Assembly (NCBI GenBank): GCA_029933125.1 | Contig: JAOZOU010000006.1 | Location: 1 to 64,000 of the forward strand | From: a bacterium | Lineage (GTDB): Bacteria; Arandabacterota; Arandabacteria; Arandabacterales; Arandabacteraceae | DNA length: 64,000 nucleotides | Direction of reading: 5' to 3' | The notes under the pieces: model-generated | Database searches by the model: none | Told to the model about the DNA's origin: nothing | Seen by the model: only the letters and a program-made list of their open reading frames with translations | In this document: positions 33,991 to 43,242 of the stretch, piece by piece | Position numbering within the stretch: position 1 is the stretch's first letter | How the letters are laid out: each line of letters starts with the position of its first letter | Translations under genes and position numbers: made by a program

Positions 33991-35043
33991 CTAAGATTGG
34001 AGCAGTTCTTGCATACGCCTTAATTCACGCTCAGTATCAGCAGCAAGCGTCTCGATTATCTCGGCAACGCTGCGCTCAGCGTTGACCAGTCCGACTGACT
34101 GCCCCGCCATCAGCGACCCATGCTCGATGTCACCATCAATTACTGCCTGCTGGAGCCTTCCCATCCAGAACTCCTCAACTCGCTGCTGCGCCTCATCGCG
34201 GCTGATCCTTCCCTCATCGAGGAGCTTGATAAGCTCGAGCTGGAGCTTGCCAAAGTCTTCAGTCGCCCGGTTGCGCAGTGCACGAACTGCAACGACAGGC
34301 AGACGACTATCAAACTGGGGAGTGGCAACCGCATCGCGTGCATTGGCTCTTAAGAAGTATTGCTTAAATCTTGGATGGGCACGGCTTTCCTTAGAGATTG
34401 CGAAGATTGTTCCGAATTGGATGCCCGCAGCTCCCATCATGAAAAGGTGGGCACACATTCTTCCGGTTGCGATGCCACCTGCGACAAAAACCGGCACTTC
34501 GGTAACCTCGAAGAGCACTTGTTGGAGCAGAATAACAAGCGTGACGCGTCCCACGTGCCCACCTGCCTCCATCCCCTCGAGGATCAGTGCATCTGCCCCA
34601 TAATCGAGCATCCGCTTAGCAATCGAGTGGGTTGAAGCAAAGCACATAACCTTCGATCCTGCCGACCTTACCTTTTCGACCTCACTTCGGCGGGGGAAAT
34701 TGCCTGCGAAGATTACGAACGGGACCCTAAGATCTGTTACAAGATCGAGATGGCTTCGATAGGCGGGTGCTATTGTTATGAGATTAACGCCGAAGGGCTT
34801 GTCCGTAAGATTGCGGGTTTGTTCGATCTGCTCCCTTAAGACCTCGACTGGCATGTTGCCACCTGCGAGGCAGGCAAAGCCACCAGCGTTTGCTACGGCA
34901 GCAACAAGGTGAGGCTCGCTTACCCACGTCATTGCCCCACAGATGAAGGGGAAGCGAACCCCGAGGAAGTCACTTCCTTGTTTGGCGATCCTATCGAGAA
35001 GTGGGGTATCCATTTGCAAGCTAGCTATACCAAGTGCACTCAT
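33991..35043 (-). CDS. NPD/nitronate monooxygenase-family FMN enzyme (FabK-like)
   Basis: A 350-residue TIM-barrel flavoprotein. Features: PFICGAMTWVSEPHLVAAVANAGGFACLAGG at the start of the barrel (given here only by its type), GVNLIT, DALILEGMEAGGHVG and VFVAGGIATGRMCAHLFMMG, the FMN-phosphate binding site. The family covers nitronate monooxygenase and FabK-type enoyl-ACP reductase; sequence alone does not decide between them. No Shine-Dalgarno is evident at ATG 35043 or the alternative ATG 35013. It is a single gene between two plus-strand genes. Confidence 0.82.
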   Translation of the reverse strand: MSALGIASLQMDTPLLDRIAKQGSDFLGVRFPFICGAMTWVSEPHLVAAVANAGGFACLAGGNMPVEVLREQIEQTRNLTDKPFGVNLITIAPAYRSHLDLVTDLRVPFVIFAGNFPRRSEVEKVRSAGSKVMCFASTHSIAKRMLDYGADALILEGMEAGGHVGRVTLVILLQQVLFEVTEVPVFVAGGIATGRMCAHLFMMGAAGIQFGTIFAISKESRAHPRFKQYFLRANARDAVATPQFDSRLPVVAVRALRNRATEDFGKLQLELIKLLDEGRISRDEAQQRVEEFWMGRLQQAVIDGDIEHGSLMAGQSVGLVNAERSVAEIIETLAADTERELRRMQELLQS

Positions 35044-35218
35044 ATGTCAAGACTATCAGGCAGGCTGCCCCGCTAGCGAGCCGGTCAGAATGAGAACTGA
35101 CTTGAGCGTGGTGCGCCCCTCTGCTAGCAGGATTGAGCCTCCCCGGACTCAGCATAATTTCGGAGCGTTTTAGATGTGTCGCATCTGGTATGCAGTTTCC
35201 AGGTTGGGATAACGAGAC

Positions 35219-35248
35219 TTGACATGCAATCTACGCTTCAAATAAAAT
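35219..35248 (+). promoter_or_regulatory. Promoter for the transglutaminase-like lipoprotein gene
   Basis: A perfect -35 TTGACA (35219-35224), an 18-bp spacer and TAAAAT (35243-35248), 72 bp before ATG 35321. Confidence 0.62.
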
Positions 35249-35320
35249 CGAGACCGAGAGCAGAGAGGTAGTTCCAAGTGTCAAGCCTGCCAACAAGTTC
35301 ACTTTTCAGGAGGTGCACCC

Positions 35321-37303
35321 ATGCGTCATTCCCACATTAGATTGGTGGCGGTAATTTCGTTGTTCGCCGCTATCAGCTTTACTTTCAGCTGCGGTGTTGG
35401 ACAGAAGAAACTTAGTGGTGAGGACAGGATCTTTCTTCAGGATGACTTTTGGGGAAAAGCCAGGGCGATGTTCGGTGAATTTGGCGGTGGCTGGTGGCAT
35501 AGGGAAAAGAGCGTGAGAATCAGATACGAGGGTGGGAACTGGTATGTGACGGAGGATCATCACTACCAGCTCGTTGTTCTTGATGCTGACAAAATGGAGG
35601 AATACGCCAATGTTACAATTAGTCTTACGGGCGATGCCAGGGTGGTTAGTCTCCGTGCACGGACCATAAAGGCAGATGGTGAAATTATCCGTGTAACCAA
35701 AGATAAGGTATATGAGAAGTCGCTAGTGCCGGGTTTCATGCTCTTTTCTGATGTGAAATCCAAGGTATTTGCCATGCCTGGCTTGAGTGACGGATGCATT
35801 CTCGATTACGCCTATCGCATTGAGACGCAATCCCTACGCTTCAGAGATATGTTCGAATTTGGGCAAGAGCTTCCTGTGAGGAAAGCTAAGTACACCTATC
35901 GTATCGATTCGCGACTTGAGACCGCCGGCTATCGCTTGCATTACCTTGATCGTTTCGTGGCCACCAAGCCTGAGGCAAAAGTAATAACAACAGCTTTGGG
36001 CGATATGTCGTCCTACTCTTGGACTATGGAGTATCTTGATGCTTTTCCTGATGAGCCCTGGGCGCCTCCCAGGGACCGTTATGTCCCAACAATCTATCTT
36101 GCTGGTTTTGGTCCAGGTGAGCGAGCGAACGACTGGAACAATTTTAGCAAATGGTATGCCCGTCTAGTTCCGTGGCTGAATACAACAATGATAGGTGTCG
36201 AGGGTGTAACGGATGATGTTACAGCAGGTGCAGACAGTCCGAGGCTTGTCATTCAGAGAATAATGGACTATGTAGGCGAGAATATTCGATATGTTTCGGT
36301 CTCCGTTGAAGAGTCAGGGTTAAAACCTCACTATCCAACGGAGGTCCTCAAAAATCAATATGGCGATTGCAAGGATATGTCTTGCCTCGTCATTGCAATG
36401 CTTCGCCATAAGGGTATAGAAGCTTATCCTGCCTTGCTCCTCACAAGGAGCGAAGGTGTGATTAATAAGGCGCTTGTGTTGCCACGCTTCAACCACATGA
36501 TTGTCTATGTGCCAAATGAGAAAGGTGACATTTGGCTGGATCCTACAGCTGCTCCTTGTCCTATGGGATATCTCCCTGAAACTGATCGAGGGGTAGATGC
36601 TTTGGTTCTTGAGGGCAAAAAAGCGATTTGGAGGCATATTCCTGAAGATTGTCCATTTCCTTGCAAGCGTAACATAAAGGTGGATCTGAAAATTACTCCT
36701 GGCGGCGACATCGAGGGACTTGTAAAAGTTGTGCTTTCGGGTGATTATGCTTTTCGCTTGTCAAGGCGAGTCAAGAGCAGTCAACGGGCTGAGGTAAAGA
36801 GAGCATTGGAAAGGCAAATTGCCTCGTGTTTTGCAGATGTGGCGCTGGATTCGTGCAATCTGGATTGGTTCGATGAGAAGGGTCTCACCATGTGCTTGAG
36901 GAGCCACCTTGCAAGAAAGCAGACGGCGATACAGGTTGAGGATAAACTCGTTGTGAGATGTGACTTCTTGCAAAACATTGCATCCAGCCTTAGCGGTATC
37001 ACGAAGGGTGGCGGGCGGAAATATCCTTTATGGTTCCCGACTTCGGTTGAAGAGACAGATACCGTAACGATCGAGGCACCGAGGGGCTGGGTTGCTGAAG
37101 AGGTTCCAGCCGATGTGAGTATCGTGGGAGACTATGGATCTTATTCCATGCGGAGCCGGTCGAGGGGAAACATTGTTCAAATCGTTGTGGAAAACCGTAT
37201 CAAAGCTGGTGAGATTCATGGTGAATACTTCGATGATTTCCTCAAGTTTTGGGGTGATGCTAGAGATTTGCTGAGAAGGGGTATTGTTTTCAAAAGGATG
37301 TAG
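35321..37303 (+). CDS. DUF3857/transglutaminase-like lipoprotein
   Basis: A 660-residue exported protein. The N-terminal signal ends SFTFSCG with a lipobox cysteine at residue 24. The DUF3857-type beta domain (about 55-265) is followed by a transglutaminase-core domain (about 290-430) with NQYGDCKDMSCLVIAMLR (catalytic Cys), NHMIVYVP (His) and WLDPTAAPCPMGYLP (Asp), then a DUF3858-like C-terminal part. Such proteins are common in Bacteroidetes-like genomes, with unclear roles in cell-surface or polysaccharide work. CAGGAGGTGCACCC precedes the ATG. Confidence 0.84.
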   Translation: MRHSHIRLVAVISLFAAISFTFSCGVGQKKLSGEDRIFLQDDFWGKARAMFGEFGGGWWHREKSVRIRYEGGNWYVTEDHHYQLVVLDADKMEEYANVTISLTGDARVVSLRARTIKADGEIIRVTKDKVYEKSLVPGFMLFSDVKSKVFAMPGLSDGCILDYAYRIETQSLRFRDMFEFGQELPVRKAKYTYRIDSRLETAGYRLHYLDRFVATKPEAKVITTALGDMSSYSWTMEYLDAFPDEPWAPPRDRYVPTIYLAGFGPGERANDWNNFSKWYARLVPWLNTTMIGVEGVTDDVTAGADSPRLVIQRIMDYVGENIRYVSVSVEESGLKPHYPTEVLKNQYGDCKDMSCLVIAMLRHKGIEAYPALLLTRSEGVINKALVLPRFNHMIVYVPNEKGDIWLDPTAAPCPMGYLPETDRGVDALVLEGKKAIWRHIPEDCPFPCKRNIKVDLKITPGGDIEGLVKVVLSGDYAFRLSRRVKSSQRAEVKRALERQIASCFADVALDSCNLDWFDEKGLTMCLRSHLARKQTAIQVEDKLVVRCDFLQNIASSLSGITKGGGRKYPLWFPTSVEETDTVTIEAPRGWVAEEVPADVSIVGDYGSYSMRSRSRGNIVQIVVENRIKAGEIHGEYFDDFLKFWGDARDLLRRGIVFKRM

Positions 37304-37345
37304 ACCAGTTCTTCGTCGCCCTGTGGCTAAAGAGGCAAAGAGGGG

Positions 37346-38506
37346 TTATCTCAGCTCGAAGCCTACACCTAAGCTTACCGTGAGCAGCTTGCCGAGGTTG
37401 TCAGCGGAGCCCAACCCGTGCCAGTAAGTGAGATCGGCTCTTATCCCAAAGAGTGTGGATCTACACCCAAAGCAGGCAAATACGTTGCTTATCCCGGTCT
37501 CATCCCTAAAGTCTCTGAAGCCAGCACCGGCATCGGCAGAGAAGCAGGCATAGTGGCACTGGTAAAAAGTGTAGGTGATGCGTGGAAATGCGAACATCGC
37601 TAGCGACTTGCCATCGTTAAACCTTCTCGGGTTAGCCCACGACCACCTTGTTGACATCATGCCCACCGAGAACCCTAGAATCCATGGCTTGTCCCTGAAT
37701 CTAACGTCTATGGGAATCTGAGCTAGCCAGTCAAGGGTTGCACCATATTCTGTGCAGACTTCATTGACGCCCTTGCATTGTTCCACCTTTGAAGTTCTAC
37801 CGTATAATCCTGTGCCGAGATAGAAGCCTATGCTCGTTCGGAGATTGGCGAGGAGCCGTTCGCGAGCGTGTTCGATCTCATCAGGATATGGCTGGTTGCC
37901 TGGTGGCAGCTGGTGAACGAGACGAGATAGCTGTGCAGCTATGCTATCAGCAAGCTGGGGGACTCCCATGGCACCCTTTACACTTTCAGCCTTCAGCTTT
38001 GCAATTTCTTGCCCGGAGCAGACATCCACTACTTGAGATTCAACAACCAGGAGTTTGCGAAGACGCGTTACGGAACCCACCAGTACCACGCTCACGCGAA
38101 GTTTTCTGCCGGTTTCTACTGCGTCATCAAGGGTATAGTGCGTGTAGGTGAGATGTGATCCTTTCGGTTCTTGGCCAGCAAATTGTAGCGGAGTCCCGCA
38201 GTGTTTAACCACGACATCATCACACCTCTTCACAGACTCGCAGATTGAGTCTTGTAAAGCCTGAACAATATCTGCTGGAACATTGTGGTGCTCAAATTCG
38301 AGAACAGCAATTGTTGGTGGATATGTATTCTGCTCATCGCCGGCCACGCACGGATTGAGATCAAATAGAAGGAGGCAAGCAGCTAAGAAGGAAGCCAGTC
38401 TCAAGGGCTGAATTGGTCTCGAAGGCAAGGTCCAAGAACACAGAACAGGCCACCCGCTCCGTGCCCTTGGGGTACTTAGAGATAGGTCTCGCACACTCAT
38501 GTTCAT
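37346..38506 (-). CDS. Exported protein with TolB/FlgO-like N-terminal domain and beta-rich C-terminus
   Basis: A 386-residue protein. A hydrophobic stretch at about 36-55 (LASFLAACLLLF) looks like a signal peptide, though it is preceded by an unusually long basic N-terminus, so the true start may be downstream. Residues 60-210 (PTIAVLEFEHHNVPADIVQAL, VVLVGSVTRLRKLLVVESQV, LADSIAAQLSRL) match the pattern of TolB-N/FlgO-like domains that form multimers at the outer membrane. The C-terminal 170 residues have alternating patterns ending in GVGFELR, suggesting an outer-membrane beta-barrel. Function unknown. Confidence 0.6.
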   Translation of the reverse strand: MNMSVRDLSLSTPRARSGWPVLCSWTLPSRPIQPLRLASFLAACLLLFDLNPCVAGDEQNTYPPTIAVLEFEHHNVPADIVQALQDSICESVKRCDDVVVKHCGTPLQFAGQEPKGSHLTYTHYTLDDAVETGRKLRVSVVLVGSVTRLRKLLVVESQVVDVCSGQEIAKLKAESVKGAMGVPQLADSIAAQLSRLVHQLPPGNQPYPDEIEHARERLLANLRTSIGFYLGTGLYGRTSKVEQCKGVNEVCTEYGATLDWLAQIPIDVRFRDKPWILGFSVGMMSTRWSWANPRRFNDGKSLAMFAFPRITYTFYQCHYACFSADAGAGFRDFRDETGISNVFACFGCRSTLFGIRADLTYWHGLGSADNLGKLLTVSLGVGFELR

Positions 38507-38668
38507 CTTCCGGCTTCCTTATGGTGCCTCGAATCTGAGGCGGTGTCAAGAAAATAAGTTGTCTTGGCCATAATGGGGTTCGTTGAGGCAAGCGGCGGGA
38601 TTGATGGAGGCGCTTTTCTCGAGAGCATGTGTGGCTAAAGGGGGGCAGGGCCAAGCCGATTAGCTTGA

Positions 38669-39556
38669 TTGAGTGAAACAGCTGACTCCACGTTGGATGT
38701 GCAAATCTCTTCAACCGACAAGGCGGACAGTGCGATGGAAGCTGTTGTTTATAGATGTGAAGCCTATGCATCCTTTTTCCAAAGACTCGCTGCCAATGCT
38801 ATAGATGGTCTGCTCATTGGCATACTCAACATCCTCGCATTTCCGATTGCAATGCTTCTTAGTGTTTCGCCTGAGGTGCTGCAGGCTCTGGTTTCTATCC
38901 TGTACATCATAGGTTACAAAGCGGCTCGCGCTGAGAGCATAGGCTATAGAATGGCCAAAATCACAATAGTTGCTCTCGATGGATCACGACCTCGTTTCTG
39001 GCAGATGGTTGTGAGGGAGATATGTGCTATCGTCTCAGCAATTGCCTTATTCATTGGTTTCATTGCAATGCTTTCGAGCCCAAATCGGCAAACCTGGCAT
39101 GACAGATTGGCGGGGACCTATGTCATCAAGCGTGGATCTCAGCCAGCGGAGCAAGTTCGCCTTGAGAGGGATAGCATGGTAAATACCCGCGGCGCGGTAA
39201 GTCTCATCGCGATTTCAACCCTCATAGCCATTGGCTTCCTCAGCCTTGTGTGGCATGTGGTTGAGAACAATCCTGCATGTATTGCCTCCAAGGAATTCGT
39301 TAAGAAAAATCCAAGAGTGCTTGCGGCTCTTGGCAGCCAACCGAGAAAGCTCGGGTGTCTCGAATTCCGAGTAACGACTCATGGCGACACAGGAGAAGCT
39401 CAAGTCGTGCTGCGCGCTGAAGGTGATGATGGGGAGGCAATAGTTCGTACAGAGCTGACCAGGAAGGGGGAAGCCTGGGAAATAGTAAGAGCAGGTATTG
39501 TGAAGGGAGATAAGATTGAGCAGGTGGACGTTACTGAACGTAACCCAGAGCCTTGA
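38669..39556 (+). CDS. RDD-family membrane protein with C-terminal Coa1/TIM21-like domain
   Basis: A 295-residue protein. The RDD domain spans about 25-165: YASFFQRLAANAIDGLLIG, IGYRMAKITIVALDG and NRQTWHDRLAGTYVIKR, with three or four membrane helices. A further helix (about 178-196) leads to a soluble domain with a GEAQVVLRAEGDDGEAIVRTEL pattern (described in part), like small Coa1/TIM21-type domains. RDD proteins are sometimes transporters, but most are uncharacterised. Start codons are weak: TTG 38669 is the longest choice and ATG 38733 also fits. Its 3' end overlaps the convergent sulfatase-fold gene by 26 bp. Confidence 0.72.
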   Translation: MSETADSTLDVQISSTDKADSAMEAVVYRCEAYASFFQRLAANAIDGLLIGILNILAFPIAMLLSVSPEVLQALVSILYIIGYKAARAESIGYRMAKITIVALDGSRPRFWQMVVREICAIVSAIALFIGFIAMLSSPNRQTWHDRLAGTYVIKRGSQPAEQVRLERDSMVNTRGAVSLIAISTLIAIGFLSLVWHVVENNPACIASKEFVKKNPRVLAALGSQPRKLGCLEFRVTTHGDTGEAQVVLRAEGDDGEAIVRTELTRKGEAWEIVRAGIVKGDKIEQVDVTERNPEP

Positions 39557-41351
39557 GACGCTTTTTCTCCTGGGGACTGAGGTGGTAGCTCGTGCGTTGT
39601 CGTAGCTCACGTCTTCCAGGCAGCCACCAGATGAAAACCCCTGATTGCTTTGACTTGCGGTAATTCGTGAATTCTTCGGGAAGTCCAGTTGCTTCCATTG
39701 GATTGAGTTTGAAGGTGGTTCCGATTGCACGCCTCCCATTTCTTCCGACAAAAATATTCCTTGCTCCCTTTCCTTCGACATCGAAGCGGAACGCAAGCTC
39801 CGCATCCTGAGGAATGCAATCCAGAGAGAGGAGATTTATACCCGCCGGCTGGGATTCAACAGTGAGCGTACCGTCATTCTCCTTGCGTGCAACGAGATGT
39901 CCGCGATAGGCGTGTTTCTTAAGATGAACAAGTTTGCCACCACCTTCGGCCTCGACGTGAGCACGGAAGGTGCAGGCTGAGGACGTGCCAACGAATGCGA
40001 TTCTCCAGCCGGCAAAACTTGAACCGGGGATCCTCTCAAGCAATTCAGCGAGTGAATCAGCCGGGGCTGGCATCACTGAGAGGAGATTGGTTGTCTCAAG
40101 TGGATCATTTTTGAGATTGTAAACCTCCATGAGTCCAGTTGCCGGCTCAAGAATGACTTTCCAGGCTGAGGTTCGAGCAGACTTAAGTGGCAGAACCCCT
40201 GGTCGCATGCTTGTCTCGGTGATTGCGATATGGGGAGGTATGAGGCGTTTCCCAGATGGCTTGTGCATCTTCTTTCTAGGAGGCAAGATACTCACACCCT
40301 CCCAGGACGAAGGTATTGGTATGCGGGCAAGCTCAAGCAGGCTTGGTGCAAGATCGATGAGACGGACCTGCCCGGTCACAGCCGTTGGCTTGGTAAATCG
40401 GAGGGGGAGATGAAGTATGAGGGGCACCTTGAGCTCCTCATCGTAGAGGGTTCTCCCGTGACCCGTGGTTCCGTGCTCGCCGAAGGCTTCTCCATGATCA
40501 GCAGTTACGATGAGAAGGGTCGTTTCGTAGATTCCCATCTGCTTAAGGGTCTCAATTATACGTCCAATTTCTGTATCGACATACCTTATGCATGCATCAT
40601 AAAGCACAATGTCATGAGCGATCTTGCCGGACTGTAGCTTCTTGAGATCTTGAGATTTCCGTTCGGATCCCCCTTCGGATTTCGTGCACGATTCGACACG
40701 AGTCATATCCCCAGTTATGAGCTCTACGAATTCTTTGGGTGGATTGTAGGGATGGTGGGTATCGAAATAGTGGGCGAGTATGAAGAAGGGTCGAGGTAGG
40801 GTTCGGACTAGTTCCAGCACCTTGTCTGTCGTGGCTGTGGCGTTCCGATCGTACTTGCCTGCTACACTCTGGTGTTGAAACCCGCGAAGCATACCAAAGC
40901 GCCCATCCATACCTACCATATTGATAACACAGGCTGTCGCATAGCCTCCCTCTGCAAGAACCTCAGGCAATAGGACGAAGGTGTCGGGTAAGACAGAAGT
41001 CCAGTCGGTTATGCCGTGCTGGAAGCAAGCAAGTGAGGTCAGCATGCCTGCAAACGAGGCTTTGGTCCATGGGGCTTGGGTTATAGCATCTTCATATCTT
41101 ACACCTTTCGCAGCTAGATCATCGATTGTCGGTGAAGTTGGACGCTCGTAGCCATAGCATCCGAGGTGATCAGGTCTTGTTGCATCAAGAATTATGAGGA
41201 TGAAATTAGGTTTATCGCTTACGCCTTCCTTTTCGCATCCCGCAAGAAGCATAAGAAGAAGTATCAGAAGAAAAGTGATGCTAGCAACCTTAACAGCCTC
41301 AGGCTTTTGCCCAAATGCTTTTTCGATGCAAATTCGTCCCCAAAGCAGCAT
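39531..41351 (-). CDS. Sulfatase/alkaline-phosphatase-fold lipoprotein lacking the formylglycine cysteine
   Basis: A 606-residue protein with a lipoprotein signal (LLILLLMLLAGC, about 27-39). The sulfatase fold starts FILIILDATRPDHLGCYGY and continues with TADHGEAFGEHGTTGHG and a C-terminal VYNLKNDPLETTNL segment. The nucleophile motif C/S-x-P-S-R of true sulfatases reads APWTKASFAGMLTS, so a Thr sits near the nucleophile position. It is therefore more likely a phospho- or phosphoglycerol-transferase-like enzyme, or uses Thr. A metallophosphatase gene ends 9 bp upstream on the same strand, suggesting a phosphate-ester pathway (inference). Confidence 0.75.
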   Translation of the reverse strand: MLLWGRICIEKAFGQKPEAVKVASITFLLILLLMLLAGCEKEGVSDKPNFILIILDATRPDHLGCYGYERPTSPTIDDLAAKGVRYEDAITQAPWTKASFAGMLTSLACFQHGITDWTSVLPDTFVLLPEVLAEGGYATACVINMVGMDGRFGMLRGFQHQSVAGKYDRNATATTDKVLELVRTLPRPFFILAHYFDTHHPYNPPKEFVELITGDMTRVESCTKSEGGSERKSQDLKKLQSGKIAHDIVLYDACIRYVDTEIGRIIETLKQMGIYETTLLIVTADHGEAFGEHGTTGHGRTLYDEELKVPLILHLPLRFTKPTAVTGQVRLIDLAPSLLELARIPIPSSWEGVSILPPRKKMHKPSGKRLIPPHIAITETSMRPGVLPLKSARTSAWKVILEPATGLMEVYNLKNDPLETTNLLSVMPAPADSLAELLERIPGSSFAGWRIAFVGTSSACTFRAHVEAEGGGKLVHLKKHAYRGHLVARKENDGTLTVESQPAGINLLSLDCIPQDAELAFRFDVEGKGARNIFVGRNGRRAIGTTFKLNPMEATGLPEEFTNYRKSKQSGVFIWWLPGRRELRQRTSYHLSPQEKKRLKALGYVQ

Positions 41352-41360
41352 ATCTTTTGC

Positions 41361-42818
41361 CTATTTCTTGAGGGTGTAGCTGAAACTCACCGATCGGTTC
41401 TCGATAATCTTTCCATTCTGGGAAAGTGGTTCATCCTCTGGGCGAACAGCTCGCACATATTCGACCCTGACTGAATCGGGTGAAACGATGACTCTGACAT
41501 GGCCTGAATTGTTAAAGACCGTGCCTTGCTTGAAGATTCCTTTGCCTGAGACTCCTCTGCCATAAGATGCATCGGATGGCTGAGGGCATGTTTGATAGAC
41601 GATGCCATCGAGCTTCTCGTAGACAAAGGCATGGTCATGTCCCCTGAAGACAATGTCCACCCCCTCGTTGACAAGTATCTGGTGGATTGGGCCATGCTCC
41701 CAACCTGGTCGCTTCTCATCAAAGACATAGCGTCCTGTGGAATCTTCACCTCCCCACTCGAAGGTGGGATTCCCGGCAACCTTATGACTGACAGCGTCGA
41801 TGCCACCTCTGCCGTATGCGCTTTTACCCATCTTGCCTACAAGGAGCCCGCCCACAAGATGATGGCAGAAGACAAACTTCCACTTGGCATCTGAGCTGTG
41901 GAGGGTTTGATAAAGCCATTCATACTGTTGTTTGCCAAGCGTCCAATCCCAGCCATTACCGGTTCCTGGATATTGACCTCCACCAAGGTGGGGCTTACGC
42001 GTCGTGTACCAGAATGGATCAAGCACGACAAAGAGGGCATCTCCCCATTGCCATGCATAATAGTCCTCACGCAGACCGCAGCAGGCTGTTGCGTCTGTAT
42101 TTCCTGTGTAGAAATGATTGGGATAGGGATTGGGTATGAGTTGCTTGCGCGCAATAGTTCCCCATATCTCGAGACTATCGGAATCGTTGAGGCGTCGCCA
42201 TCCCTGTTCGCCTTCATGATTGCCAAGGACAAGGTAGAAGGGAACGGAGTTTGTTAGCTTGGCGAGAAGGTAGCGCTCGAAAAGGTAGCGGTTATAGGCT
42301 TCCTTCGCACTTTCGGCATTTCTTCCTGCATAGAATTCACTATGAGCAAAATCGCCCAGATCTATGTTGAAGTCAGGACTATCGGCTGCAACATTGGCAA
42401 GGGTGACTGAATAGAGGGCGATGGAAGCTGAATCACCTCGGAAGGCTTTGGGAACGATGTGAGAATCCGCTGTTATGGTGAATCTGTATTTCGAGCCCTC
42501 CCTGCGCTGGGTATTAAAGGTACCTGTTTGCCCGACAGCATAGCGCGAGGCCGGCGATTTGCGATAGTGCAAGCGATACCAGTAGCGCTTGTCAGGCGCA
42601 AGATTGTTTATTTCAATTTCTCTGCATTTCTCACTTGAGAGGTTGAAGGGGCGTGTCGATCTGTCGAAGCAGGTATCGCAAAGACCGTACTCGATGAAGG
42701 CTTCAAGATGAGTTGAGGCTATTATACTTACGGTGATGGAGGTATCTGTCGGTCGCCCAAGCATGATGCTTGTTATGGGGGAGATCTGATGAAGTTGGAG
42801 AGGCTGATAACTTGTCAT
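41361..42818 (-). CDS. Purple-acid-phosphatase-like metallophosphoesterase
   Basis: A 485-residue protein with an N-terminal fibronectin-type domain (about 10-110; INNLAPDKRYWYRLHY) and a calcineurin-like domain: ITADSH, IDLGDFAHSE, LVLGNHEGEQG, VFCHH and FRGHDHAFVYEK, the five metal-binding blocks in order. This is the layout of purple acid phosphatases and PhoD-like enzymes. No signal peptide is obvious at the chosen start, which is odd for this family; the frame upstream lacks a usable start. ATG 42818 has AAAGG 7 nt upstream. It forms an operon with the sulfatase-fold gene. Confidence 0.8.
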   Translation of the reverse strand: MTSYQPLQLHQISPITSIMLGRPTDTSITVSIIASTHLEAFIEYGLCDTCFDRSTRPFNLSSEKCREIEINNLAPDKRYWYRLHYRKSPASRYAVGQTGTFNTQRREGSKYRFTITADSHIVPKAFRGDSASIALYSVTLANVAADSPDFNIDLGDFAHSEFYAGRNAESAKEAYNRYLFERYLLAKLTNSVPFYLVLGNHEGEQGWRRLNDSDSLEIWGTIARKQLIPNPYPNHFYTGNTDATACCGLREDYYAWQWGDALFVVLDPFWYTTRKPHLGGGQYPGTGNGWDWTLGKQQYEWLYQTLHSSDAKWKFVFCHHLVGGLLVGKMGKSAYGRGGIDAVSHKVAGNPTFEWGGEDSTGRYVFDEKRPGWEHGPIHQILVNEGVDIVFRGHDHAFVYEKLDGIVYQTCPQPSDASYGRGVSGKGIFKQGTVFNNSGHVRVIVSPDSVRVEYVRAVRPEDEPLSQNGKIIENRSVSFSYTLKK

Positions 42819-43242
42819 AATAGAGCCTTTGTGCCGTGTGTTGTGGCTTCTCAAGAAGGGTCGGTGTCTGCTGGGTCGTGTGGACTCCCTTGCATGAGAC
42901 AGGCTTGCGAGCGACGTAAGGAGCCAGACAATGCAGAGTGCCCTATATAATCCACCTGTGTGCGTTCCTTGCTCACCTCGTTCTGGTTTGTTCGTTAAGA
43001 CAAATTGCTTGTGGCTTCACGAGAAAAGTCTAAGCAGGGTGCGAAGTATTGGCAAGCTAAAGCATGAGATCACTATATCACTGAAATGTCATTCAATTGT
43101 GGCCCATGGCCTATACGTGTCGAAAATTGAAGCCGCCCGGATGGTTATACTCCACAGGGGCGCTTGATCTGTACTTGCACGGCATTAGCAGGCTTGATAG
43201 GATTTGTCGCGAGTCACAACGGAAGGTGAACGGAGGCTTGTT
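42819..43242. other. Intergenic region, divergent
   Basis: No gene with family features. It separates the minus-strand phosphatase gene from the plus-strand glycosyltransferase gene and must hold both promoters. TATACT at 43146-43151 is a possible -10 box without a matching -35. The open frame at 42931-43167 has no recognisable motif. Confidence 0.4.
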
